A stretch of DNA of 6,389 nucleotides, taken from an uncultured Gaiellaceae bacterium (GTDB taxonomy: Bacteria > Actinomycetota > Thermoleophilia > Gaiellales > Gaiellaceae). Under the pieces are notes generated by a model. The model was given only the letters and a program-made list of their open reading frames with translations. It was not told the DNA's origin and searched no databases. This document shows positions 1-6,069 of this stretch, in pieces. Location: the NCBI GenBank assembly GCA_955652075.1, contig CATPAS010000066.1, forward strand, positions 1 through 6,389. The letters run 5' to 3'. The position numbers were made by a program, and so were the translations under genes. How positions within the stretch are numbered: the stretch's first letter is position 1; each line of letters starts with the position of its first letter.

Positions 1-39
1 GATCAGGAGCAGCAGCCGGCGGACGATGTACCGAAGCAT
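1..39 (-). CDS. ABC transporter permease, N-terminal fragment (DppB/OppB type), cut by window edge
   Basis: Only the first 13 codons are present. On the minus strand an ATG at 39-37 opens a frame reading MLRYIVRRLLLLI. This is the typical start of the inner-membrane permease of peptide/nickel (DppB/OppB) importers: a short basic stretch leading into the first transmembrane helix. It begins 31 nt after the stop of the solute-binding protein gene, which is the usual gene order in these operons. A weak Shine-Dalgarno (GGCGGA, 48-53) lies 8 nt upstream of the ATG and sits inside a strong hairpin. The family call rests on the N-terminal motif plus context. The body of the protein lies outside the window, so the DppB-versus-OppB subtype and substrate cannot be judged. 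Confidence 0.8.
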   Translation of the reverse strand, partial: MLRYIVRRLLLLI

Positions 40-56
40 TTCAATCGTCCGCCGGC
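15..56 (-). promoter_or_regulatory. 13-bp perfect inverted repeat enclosing the permease start codon
   Basis: Positions 15-27 (gccggcggacgat) and 44-56 (atcgtccgccggc) are exact reverse complements, separated by 16 nt. In the leftward transcript the 5' arm contains the permease's weak Shine-Dalgarno (GGCGGA). The loop contains the AUG (39-37) and a C(UUCG)G tetraloop sequence closed by a further 3 bp. No U-tract follows, so it does not look like an intrinsic terminator. It could lower permease translation relative to the binding protein, or protect the 3' end of the binding-protein message. Function is inferred; the repeat itself is directly visible. Confidence 0.7.
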
Positions 57-70
57 GTTCTGCTCAGTTC

Positions 71-1720
71 CTACTGTCCTCCGATGGAAACGCCTTGGAA
101 CGGATCCGTTCCGACCGGGCTCGCGACGTAGCCCTTCACCGTCTTTTCGAATCCAAGTGCCGGGCGCGAGTGTGCGTACGGCACTGCAGGCAGGTACTTC
201 ATGATCATGATGTTCGCCTGCTTGTAGAGCGCGATCCGCTTCGCGAGACTCTTCTCCCCCTGCGCCTTCGTCAGGATGTTGAAGATCGCCGCGTTATGGA
301 ACCCGAACTGCGGGTTGGGCGTCCGGAAGAACGTGCCCAGGAAGTTATCCGGGTCACCGAAGTCGCCCGTCCAACCGATCATGTTCAGGTCGCCGGCCGT
401 GCCGTCGTTCACGTGCTTGACATAGTCCGGCCGCCACGGTGCGCTGTGCGCCGTGACGCTGAACCCCGAATTCTCGAGGCTGGCCGAGAAGGCCTCGAAG
501 TTCCGCTTCGGGTCGGGCATGTACGGCCGTGAGACCCCCGTCGGATACCAGAAGTCGACCTTGCATGGCACGTGGCAGCTCGACGAGTTGAGCAGTGCCT
601 TCGCCTTCGTCGGGTTGTACGGGTACTGCATCACCTTGTTCGTCCAACCGAAGAGCTGCGGCGGCTCGAACTCTTTCGCGACCTGGCCTCGGCCGGAGTA
701 GAACGAGTTGACGACCGACGCGCGGTCAAGTCCGTAGGCGACTGCCTGGCGGACCTTGATGTCGTTCATCGGCGATCCGGGGCCTTGATGGATCGTCACG
801 TAGGCGACGTTGAACGACGGTCTGTCCAGGACCTTGAGCTTCGAGTTCGACTTGATCGTCGCGATGTGCTCGGGAGCGACGAGATCGTAGCCCTGTACCT
901 CGCCGGTCTGCAGGGCCTGCAGCCGCGCGGAGTTGTTCGAGATCGGCCGGATGATCAGCGTCGAGATCTTCGCCTTAGGGCCCCAGTAGCTCCTGTTCGC
1001 GGCGAGGACGAGCTTTTCGCCCACCGTCCACGAGACGAACTTGAACGGCCCGGTGCCGGTCGGGTGGCTGAACGCATACGACCCGGTCGGATAGAACGTG
1101 CCGTTGCGCAGCTCGCCGCTGTCCGCGCCGTACTTCTTCAGCGCGGTCGGGCTCTGGATCGCGAACGACGAGATCACCTGCCCCGGCAGGAACGGACCTG
1201 ACGGCGTACGGAGGTGGATCGTCACGGAGTACTTCCCGTGCGTCGTGCAGCCGATGTAGAGGCTCGGCGACAGGTCGGCGCTGCCGTTGTGCTTGAAGCC
1301 TCCGAAAACCGTCTGCCAGTAATACGTTGCAGAGGCATCCTGGAATGCTCCGGTGAAGTTGTACTGGCGGTTGTAGTTGTAACAAACGGCCGCCGCGTTG
1401 AACGGCGTGTTGTCCTGGAACTTCACGTTGCGACGGAGCGTGAACGTCCAATCCTTCGCATTCTTCGACGACCACTTCGTGGCCAGTGCCGGCTGGATCA
1501 GCGTCGTGCCCGGCTTCAGCTTGACCAGGCTCTCAAAGATCTGCTCGGTGACACGGAACGACTCGCCGTCCGAAACCAGCGCCGGATCCAGGTACGTGGG
1601 ATCCGCCGCGCCGGCAAAGACGAGCGTCACGGCCTTCGAGGCTCCGCCTGCAGTCCCAGCAGCGACCAACACCAACACCGCCGCCAGAGGCAGGACGAGC
1701 CTTCTGAAATTCCCCCTCAC
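71..1720 (-). CDS. ABC transporter substrate-binding protein, family 5 (peptide/nickel type)
   Basis: Extracytoplasmic solute receptor of a peptide/oligopeptide-type ABC importer; it binds the substrate outside the membrane and passes it to the permease encoded just downstream. The 549-residue length is normal for the family. Residues 1-28 form a Sec signal peptide: MRGNFRR, then a hydrophobic stretch and a small-residue cleavage region (TAGGA). There is no Cys, hence no lipobox. Family-5 landmarks are the GTGPFKFVSW segment (222-231) followed by an ANRSYWG block, VRQAVAYGLDR (323-333), and a GWTGDFGDPDNFLGTFF block (449-465). Four cysteines (113, 158, 382, 386) could form disulfides. I chose the GTG at 1720 because AAAGGAG lies 5 nt upstream and the signal peptide follows directly. 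The more upstream TTG at 1762 falls inside the -10 element. The ligand cannot be told from sequence. Confidence 0.93.
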   Translation of the reverse strand: MRGNFRRLVLPLAAVLVLVAAGTAGGASKAVTLVFAGAADPTYLDPALVSDGESFRVTEQIFESLVKLKPGTTLIQPALATKWSSKNAKDWTFTLRRNVKFQDNTPFNAAAVCYNYNRQYNFTGAFQDASATYYWQTVFGGFKHNGSADLSPSLYIGCTTHGKYSVTIHLRTPSGPFLPGQVISSFAIQSPTALKKYGADSGELRNGTFYPTGSYAFSHPTGTGPFKFVSWTVGEKLVLAANRSYWGPKAKISTLIIRPISNNSARLQALQTGEVQGYDLVAPEHIATIKSNSKLKVLDRPSFNVAYVTIHQGPGSPMNDIKVRQAVAYGLDRASVVNSFYSGRGQVAKEFEPPQLFGWTNKVMQYPYNPTKAKALLNSSSCHVPCKVDFWYPTGVSRPYMPDPKRNFEAFSASLENSGFSVTAHSAPWRPDYVKHVNDGTAGDLNMIGWTGDFGDPDNFLGTFFRTPNPQFGFHNAAIFNILTKAQGEKSLAKRIALYKQANIMIMKYLPAVPYAHSRPALGFEKTVKGYVASPVGTDPFQGVSIGGQ

Positions 1721-1725
1721 ACAAA

Positions 1726-1732
1726 CTCCTTT
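1726..1732 (-). promoter_or_regulatory. Shine-Dalgarno site fixing the binding-protein start
   Basis: AAAGGAG on the minus strand lies 5 nt before the GTG at 1720-1718. This is the strongest ribosome-binding site in the window. It decides in favour of the GTG start over the longer TTG-initiated reading. Confidence 0.8.
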
Positions 1733-1761
1733 CGTCGTCCCGCCCTCCAGGCGGACGCACA

Positions 1762-1790
1762 ATTATGAACGGAAGGTTAAGCCTTCTCAA
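1762..1790 (-). promoter_or_regulatory. Sigma70-type promoter of the transporter operon
   Basis: On the minus strand a -35 TTGAGA (1790-1785) and a -10 CATAAT (1767-1762) are separated by exactly 17 bp. Each hexamer matches the consensus at 5 of 6 positions. Predicted transcription starts near 1755, giving a 5' leader of about 35 nt with the AAAGGAG site before the GTG start. The promoter lies just after the terminator of the upstream sigma gene, so the transporter genes appear to form a separate transcription unit. Confidence 0.75.
1772..1786. promoter_or_regulatory. Inverted repeat in promoter spacer, possible operator
   Basis: GAAGGTTAAGCCTTC is an imperfect palindrome: 6 of 7 position pairs are complementary, with arms GAAGG/CCTTC. 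It lies between the -35 and -10 hexamers and overlaps the inner edge of the -35. A regulator bound here would block RNA polymerase. No regulator gene is visible in the window, and a 15-bp match of this quality could arise by chance. Confidence 0.35.
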
Positions 1791-1809
1791 CATAAGACGC
1801 GGTCCGCAG

Positions 1810-1845
1810 AAAAACGATTGAGGGCGGCCTTTGGGCCGCCCTCAA
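1810..1845 (-). terminator. Rho-independent terminator after the sigma factor gene
   Basis: A perfect 12-bp stem (1818-1829 with 1834-1845, arm sequence ttgagggcggcc) has a 4-nt loop. In the leftward direction it is followed, after UCG, by five U residues (1814-1810). It begins 21 nt after the stop codon of the sigma gene. The U-tract supports leftward termination; the opposite strand lacks one. Confidence 0.88.
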
Positions 1846-1866
1846 GTCCGATCGATACCCGCCGGG

Positions 1867-2952
1867 TTAGGCGGCGAGAGAGATCAGATCTCGTAGCGCC
1901 GAGAGCCGGGCGAGAGCCTGGCCCTCGAGCTGCCGGACGCGCTCGCGCGTCAGGTCGAGCTCGTGACCGATCGCCTCGAGCGTCCAGGGCTCGCCCTCGA
2001 AGCCGAAGCGGAGCTCCAGGATGCGGCGCTCGCGCTCGGGCAGGGCGTCGAGAGCCCGCCGGACGCCCTGGCGCCGGAGCGACTCCTCGGCCTCGTCGAA
2101 CGGATCGGCGGCCTCGCGATCGGCGAACAGGTCTCCGAGCTCGCCCTCGTCGTCAGCGCCGACCGTCTGGTTCAGCGAGACGGAGGCCTGAGCGGCGCCC
2201 AGAGCCTCGTCGACGTGCTGGATCGGAAGGCCGGTCGCCTCGGCGAGCTCGTCCTTCGTCGCCTCGCGGCCCAGCTCCACTTCGAGCCGGCGAGCCGCCC
2301 GCGACAGCTTCTGCTGCCGCTCGACGACGTGCACTGGCACGCGGATCGTCCGGGCGTGATTGGCGACGGCGCGCTGCACCGACTGGCGGATCCACCAGGT
2401 CGCGTATGTCGAGAACTTGTAGCCGCGGCGCCAGTCGAACTTCTCGACGGCCCGGTTCAGGCCGAGCGTGCCCTCCTGGATCAGGTCCAGGAAGGGGACG
2501 CCGAGGCCCCGGTAGCCCTTGGCGATGGACACGACCAGCCGCAGGTTCGACTCGATCATGCGCCGTTTGGCGGTGGGGTCGCCCCGCTCGATCGCCTTGG
2601 CGAGCGTGACCTCCTCCGCGGCGGTGAGCAGCTTGTGGCGGCCGACGTCGGCCAGAAAGAGCTGAAGGCTGTCTGCCGAGCCCGAGAGGACGTGCGTCTC
2701 GGCGGGCTTGCCGGGCTTGCCGGGCTTCTCTTCCTTCTCGGCCTGCTTGGCCTCGGCCTCCGGCTGGCGGATATCGAGACCAATTCGCTCGAGCTCGCGG
2801 GTCAGCTCCTCGACCTCGGCCTCGTTGAGATCGTGCTCGAGGGCGAACGCCTCGAGCTCGGCAGCCTCGAGGTGCCCACGCTCCTCGGCGCCCTCGACGA
2901 GCGCCTTGGCCTGGTCGGAATCAAGCAGTTCGTGCAGCTGATTTTGTGTCAA
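1867..2952 (-). CDS. RNA polymerase sigma factor, RpoD/SigA family
   Basis: Promoter-recognition subunit of RNA polymerase, sigma70 family. Numbered from the TTG start (361 residues): a short region 1.1-like helical segment (about 1-62), a charged linker with a KPG repeat (about 63-90), region 1.2 (about 94-126), and region 2 with [21 protein letters not shown] and [11 protein letters not shown] (about 136-210). Region 3 follows (about 211-260), then region 4 with [20 protein letters not shown] and the helix-turn-helix TRERVRQLE (about 298-355). The near-canonical regions 2.3-2.4 and 4.2 point to recognition of standard -35/-10 promoters. It may be the primary sigma or a close group-2 paralogue. 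Start choice: an ATG at 3057 would add 35 residues. Those codons have much lower third-position GC than the rest, lack a well-spaced ribosome site, and precede the region 1.1 homology. The TTG has AAAGGG 4 nt upstream. Family call very sure; start and primary status less so. Confidence 0.93.
   Translation of the reverse strand: MTQNQLHELLDSDQAKALVEGAEERGHLEAAELEAFALEHDLNEAEVEELTRELERIGLDIRQPEAEAKQAEKEEKPGKPGKPAETHVLSGSADSLQLFLADVGRHKLLTAAEEVTLAKAIERGDPTAKRRMIESNLRLVVSIAKGYRGLGVPFLDLIQEGTLGLNRAVEKFDWRRGYKFSTYATWWIRQSVQRAVANHARTIRVPVHVVERQQKLSRAARRLEVELGREATKDELAEATGLPIQHVDEALGAAQASVSLNQTVGADDEGELGDLFADREAADPFDEAEESLRRQGVRRALDALPERERRILELRFGFEGEPWTLEAIGHELDLTRERVRQLEGQALARLSALRDLISLAA
2702..2728 (-). 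repeat. Three-copy 9-bp tandem repeat in the sigma factor linker
   Basis: Three successive 9-bp units (gcgggcttg, ccgggcttg, ccgggcttc on the plus strand) encode KPG-KPG-KPA in the low-complexity linker between regions 1.1 and 1.2. The repeat is in frame, so slippage would change linker length without breaking the gene. Confidence 0.7.
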
Positions 2953-2956
2953 GTGT

Positions 2957-2962
2957 CCCTTT
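2957..2962 (-). promoter_or_regulatory. Ribosome-binding site supporting the TTG start of the sigma gene
   Basis: AAAGGG on the minus strand ends 4 nt before the TTG at 2952-2950. The alternative ATG at 3057 has its nearest purine-rich site (AAAGGA) about 14 nt away, which is too far for efficient use. Confidence 0.5.
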
Positions 2963-2997
2963 CGAGTCCTACTTTGTGATACGGCGGCAACCTTCGC

Positions 2998-3026
2998 ACT
3001 GTAGGCCGAATCCCCTTTTATTTCCA
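2998..3026 (-). promoter_or_regulatory. Weak candidate promoter for the sigma factor gene
   Basis: TGGAAA (3026-3021) and TACAGT (3003-2998), 17 bp apart on the minus strand, each match the sigma70 hexamers at 4 of 6 positions. The site would start transcription near 2990, about 38 nt before the TTG start. It lies in the lower-GC stretch 2953-3078 between the topoisomerase stop and that start. If the ATG at 3057 is used instead, this site is inside the coding region. Read-through from the topoisomerase gene is equally possible. Confidence 0.3.
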
Positions 3027-3078
3027 GGCCGAACCGTCCCGGAAGGGTCTCGACCATGCAACGTAACCGGGTCCTTTG

Positions 3079-5403
3079 TTATTCCGTCGCCGCGGGCTCT
3101 TTGGATTGCGCGCGCACGGGAAACTCGAACTCGATCTTGTCCTCGTCGTTCAAGACGAGCCGCGCACGAAAAGGTTTGCCATTTCGTGAGCGGAAACCCG
3201 AGAGTACTTCCCGGGTCCGACGTTCCTCGATCAACTGCCTGGCGATCTCCGGTGTGAGCGTTCGGCTGGCGACTCGTTTCCAAATCACAAAACCGCAGCC
3301 GACCTCCTCCCGGCTCTTCCAGCTCGTGCAGCCGTACGCCTTGGAGTTCTCCTTGATGATCTCGCCCGTCACGGCTCCACAGCGGGGGCAGGGGCCGAGC
3401 TCGACCCGCTCCGGCCGGAGCTTCTCCTTGTCCAGGGCGGCGATCTGCTCCACCGTCTCCTTGGCGAAATCGGCGATTCCCTTCATGAATTTCTTGCGAT
3501 CGCCTCGCCCGTGCTCGATGTCGGAGAGCTTGTGCTCCCAGTCACCTGTGAGCTCCGGGGAGGTCAGCTTGTGGTCCTCGAGCATCGTGATGACCTGAAT
3601 ACCCTTGGGCGTCGCCTGGAGGTCCTTGCCGACGCGTTCGATGTACTCCCGCCGGATAATCGTCTCGATCGTCTCGGCACGCGTCGCCGGGGTGCCGAGC
3701 CCGGACTCCTTCATCGCCTCGCGTAGCTCCTCGTCGTCGATGAGCTTGCCGGCGGTCTCCATCGCGGATAGCAGCGTCGCCTCGGTGTAGCGCGGCGGCG
3801 GCCTCGTCATCTTGTCCTCGATCTCCGCTGCGATGCAGCGCACGGTCTGGCCTTCTTCGAGCACCGGAATCTCTCCACCTTCGGCCTCGTCCTCTGACTG
3901 CCGCTCCTGGTCGGGCTCGAGACCGTAGACGCCACGCCACCCGGCTTCGAGCGTGATCTTGCCGCGCGTGCGGAAGCGCTCGTCCTCGACGAGCGTGATC
4001 ACCGTTGTGCGCGTATATCGCGCAGGTGGGTGGAACACGGCGAGAAAGCGCTTGGCGACCAGATCGAACACGCGGCGCTCGTCGGGCGTGAACGAGTCGA
4101 GGTCCTTTTCGATGTCGGTCGGTATGACGGCGTGGTGGTCGCTGACCTTCGCATCGTTGACGACGCGACCGAGCGGCAACTGGTCGAGCGAGAGCACGAA
4201 CTCGGCTCCCTTGCGGTAGTCCTCGATCGGCTGCAGCGTGGCTGCCGTCGGCTTGAGCTGCGGGACCATGTCGCCGGAGAGGAAGCGCGAAGACGTGCGC
4301 GGATACGTGATCGCCTTCTTGCTTTCGTAGAGGGACTGCGCAGCCTGCAGCGTGCGCCGCGCGGAGAAGCCGTAGCGCCGGTTCGCGTCACGCTGGAGCG
4401 AGGTCAGGTCGTAAAGCAGCGGCGCCCGCTCGGACTGCTCCTTGCGCTCGACCTTCTCGATGGTTCCGTCCTGGCCGGAGACCTTCGCGACGATCGCGTC
4501 AGCCCGCGTGAGGTCCCCGAAGATGCGCGTCTCGTCGCCCTCGAACCAGAGCCCCTGATACGGCGGCTGGAACGTCCCGTGGATCAGGCGATACGGCTCG
4601 GGAACGAATGCCTGGATCTCGCGCTCGCGCCTGACGATCAGGCCGAGCGTAGGCGTCTGCACCCGGCCGAGCGAGACGACGCCGCCGACCCACGCGCGGC
4701 CGCGAATCGTCGCGGCTCGCGTCGCGTTCATGCCGACGAGCCAGTCCGCTTCGGAGCGCGAACGTGCGGCATCCTCCAGAGACTGCATCTGCGTGCCGGG
4801 GCGGAGCTTGTCGAACCCTTCGCGGATGGCCTGTTTCGTCATCGACGAGATCCACAGGCGCTCGACGGGCTTCGGCGCCTTCTTGCTCGTCGCAGACTCG
4901 CCGAAGACGGATTCGTAGACGTAGGCGAAGATGAGCTCTCCTTCGCGCCCGGCGTCACAGGCGTTGATGATCTTGTCGACGTCCTCGCGCTTCAGCAGCG
5001 TCTCGATCAGCTTCAGCTGCTTCTTCGATTTCGCGTCGCGGGGAACGAGCTTGAAGCCGTTCGGCGGAACGATCGGCAGATCGGCCATCTTCCACTTCTT
5101 CCACTTCTCGTCGTACTCCTCGGGCTCGGCGAGCTGGACGAGGTGACCGACGGCCCACGTGATCACGTAGTCGTCGGACTCGAGGAAGACGGCCTCCTCG
5201 CGCGTCGTCCGCGACTTGGTCGTCGACTTTGCGGCCTCGACGACCTCTTCGTTCGTCGGCTCTTCGGCCTTCTTCTTGCCCTTCTTCGGCTTGATGTCGT
5301 CGAGCTTCCGTCGCTGGAAGGGTCCTTCCAGCGCGCCCGCGAGGTCGCGGCCGACGGAGGGCTTCTCTGCGATCACAAGGGTCTTGGGCATCCAAAGCAC
5401 CAT
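3079..5403 (-). CDS. topB: Type IA DNA topoisomerase (topoisomerase III, TopB-like)
   Basis: Cuts one DNA strand through a 5'-phosphotyrosine link and passes the other through, relaxing negative supercoils or decatenating. The protein has 774 residues. The TOPRIM domain opens with LVIAEKPSVGRD (catalytic Glu13) and has the acidic motif CDAGREGELIF (149-159). The core carries SLGRVQTPTLG (244-254), the active-site tyrosine in ITYPRTSSR (Tyr367), SDHHAVIPT (421-429) and LGTPATRAETIE (569-580). A C-terminal zinc ribbon has Cys672, 675, 692 and 703, followed by a repeat-type domain ending in GFRSRNGKPFRARL. A Lys/Glu-rich stretch (about 31-70) interrupts the N-terminal TOPRIM region and looks like an insertion. 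The ATG at 5403 has GAGGGG 4 nt upstream; Met5 (5391) is an alternative start. The spacing to the sigma gene permits read-through transcription. TopB is favoured over TopA by the DAGREGE form and C-terminal layout. Confidence 0.95.
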   Translation of the reverse strand: MVLWMPKTLVIAEKPSVGRDLAGALEGPFQRRKLDDIKPKKGKKKAEEPTNEEVVEAAKSTTKSRTTREEAVFLESDDYVITWAVGHLVQLAEPEEYDEKWKKWKMADLPIVPPNGFKLVPRDAKSKKQLKLIETLLKREDVDKIINACDAGREGELIFAYVYESVFGESATSKKAPKPVERLWISSMTKQAIREGFDKLRPGTQMQSLEDAARSRSEADWLVGMNATRAATIRGRAWVGGVVSLGRVQTPTLGLIVRREREIQAFVPEPYRLIHGTFQPPYQGLWFEGDETRIFGDLTRADAIVAKVSGQDGTIEKVERKEQSERAPLLYDLTSLQRDANRRYGFSARRTLQAAQSLYESKKAITYPRTSSRFLSGDMVPQLKPTAATLQPIEDYRKGAEFVLSLDQLPLGRVVNDAKVSDHHAVIPTDIEKDLDSFTPDERRVFDLVAKRFLAVFHPPARYTRTTVITLVEDERFRTRGKITLEAGWRGVYGLEPDQERQSEDEAEGGEIPVLEEGQTVRCIAAEIEDKMTRPPPRYTEATLLSAMETAGKLIDDEELREAMKESGLGTPATRAETIETIIRREYIERVGKDLQATPKGIQVITMLEDHKLTSPELTGDWEHKLSDIEHGRGDRKKFMKGIADFAKETVEQIAALDKEKLRPERVELGPCPRCGAVTGEIIKENSKAYGCTSWKSREEVGCGFVIWKRVASRTLTPEIARQLIEERRTREVLSGFRSRNGKPFRARLVLNDEDKIEFEFPVRAQSKEPAATE

Positions 5404-5404
5404 A

Positions 5405-5424
5405 GCGCCCCTCGGAAAGGGCGC
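5405..5424 (-). promoter_or_regulatory. GC-rich inverted repeat over the topoisomerase ribosome-binding site
   Basis: GCGCCC (5405-5410) and GGGCGC (5419-5424) are exact reverse complements with an 8-nt loop. In the leftward transcript the 3' arm ends 1 nt before the AUG and includes most of the GAGGGG ribosome-binding site (5413-5408). It could modulate translation of the topoisomerase. It occupies nearly half of the 43-bp divergent intergenic region, where I see no convincing promoter for either gene. Confidence 0.45.
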
Positions 5425-5446
5425 CGGGCCGGAGATACTTGGCGAC

Positions 5447-6061
5447 GTGCGGCCCAGTCCCTTCTATTCGCTTGCCGCCGCGGCCTCCTGGCCGGTGCTG
5501 CGGTGGCTGTATCGATTGCGTGCCGAGGGCAAGGAGAACCTTCCCGCCGAGGGCGGCTACGTCCTCGCGGCCAATCACATCTCGAACCTGGATCCCTGGC
5601 CGCTCGGGCTCCCACTCTGGCCGAAGAGCTTTCTTCGCTTCATGGCGAAGTCGGAGCTCTACTGGTGGCCGCTGAACCGCCTGATCACCGCTGGCGGCGG
5701 CTTCCCCGTACGGCGCGGCGAGCGTGACGTGGAGGCGATGAACAAGGCGGTCGACCTCGTCCGCGCCGGCCATGTCGTGGCGATGTTCCCGCACGGGACG
5801 CGGCAGCGGAAAGGGCTCGTGAAGAGGTACCAGCCCAAGGCGCACACGGGCGCCGCGCGAATCGCGCTCGAGGCGGGAGTGCCACTCGTGCCGGCGGCGA
5901 TCTCCGGGACCGACCGGCTCTCGAAGCTCGGGCCCCTCCGCGTGCGCTACGGCGAACCGATCCCGCTGGATGACCTGAAAGGTCAGGACCCCGCCGTTGC
6001 CGCACGCGAAGCGACCGACCGGCTGATGGCGGAGATCGAAAGACTGTCGGAGCGGCTATGA
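5447..6061 (+). CDS. 1-acyl-sn-glycerol-3-phosphate acyltransferase (PlsC-family lysophospholipid acyltransferase)
   Basis: Predicted to transfer a fatty acyl chain to lysophosphatidic acid or a related lysophospholipid at the inner membrane face, in phospholipid synthesis. The 204 residues show the family motifs in order: NHISNLD (43-49, catalytic His44 and Asp49), GGGFPVRRGERD (83-94), FPHGTR (114-119) and VPLVPAAISGTD (145-156). Motif III normally reads FPEGTR; here His116 replaces the glutamate. A modest hydrophobic N-terminus (FYSLAAAASWPVL) may rest on the membrane. I chose the GTG at 5447 because the frame upstream overlaps the divergent topoisomerase gene and has no other good start. 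A GGAG lies 12 nt upstream, rather far, and a GATACT 7 nt upstream leaves a leaderless transcript possible. The gene ends 8 bp before the stop of the convergent neighbour. Family firm; acceptor substrate unproven, so no symbol is given. Confidence 0.9.
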   Translation: MRPSPFYSLAAAASWPVLRWLYRLRAEGKENLPAEGGYVLAANHISNLDPWPLGLPLWPKSFLRFMAKSELYWWPLNRLITAGGGFPVRRGERDVEAMNKAVDLVRAGHVVAMFPHGTRQRKGLVKRYQPKAHTGAARIALEAGVPLVPAAISGTDRLSKLGPLRVRYGEPIPLDDLKGQDPAVAAREATDRLMAEIERLSERL

Positions 6062-6069
6062 GGGCGGCG

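Noticed and set aside
1721..1762. TTG-initiated extension of the binding protein
   Set aside because: The TTG lies in the -10 element, so it would not be transcribed. The extension would also place 14 polar residues before a signal peptide that starts well at the GTG.
1398..2609. 403-codon rightward open frame over the transporter promoter and sigma gene
   Set aside because: It crosses the terminator and promoter region and is dominated by Arg/Pro/Ser low complexity, as expected of the reverse strand of GC-rich coding DNA.
1963..2979. 338-codon rightward open frame opposite the sigma gene
   Set aside because: It mirrors the sigma factor coding sequence and has no ribosome-binding site or domain signature.
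5216..5446. N-terminal extension of the acyltransferase to an upstream ATG
   Set aside because: The extra 77 codons lie mostly antisense to the first part of the topoisomerase gene and show no acyltransferase homology; motif spacing is already complete from the GTG at 5447.
4030..5727. 565-codon rightward open frame opposite the topoisomerase gene
   Set aside because: It is antisense to a clear topoisomerase with all motifs, is Arg/Leu/Asp-rich with no recognisable domain, and runs into the acyltransferase in the wrong frame. It is a typical high-GC shadow frame.
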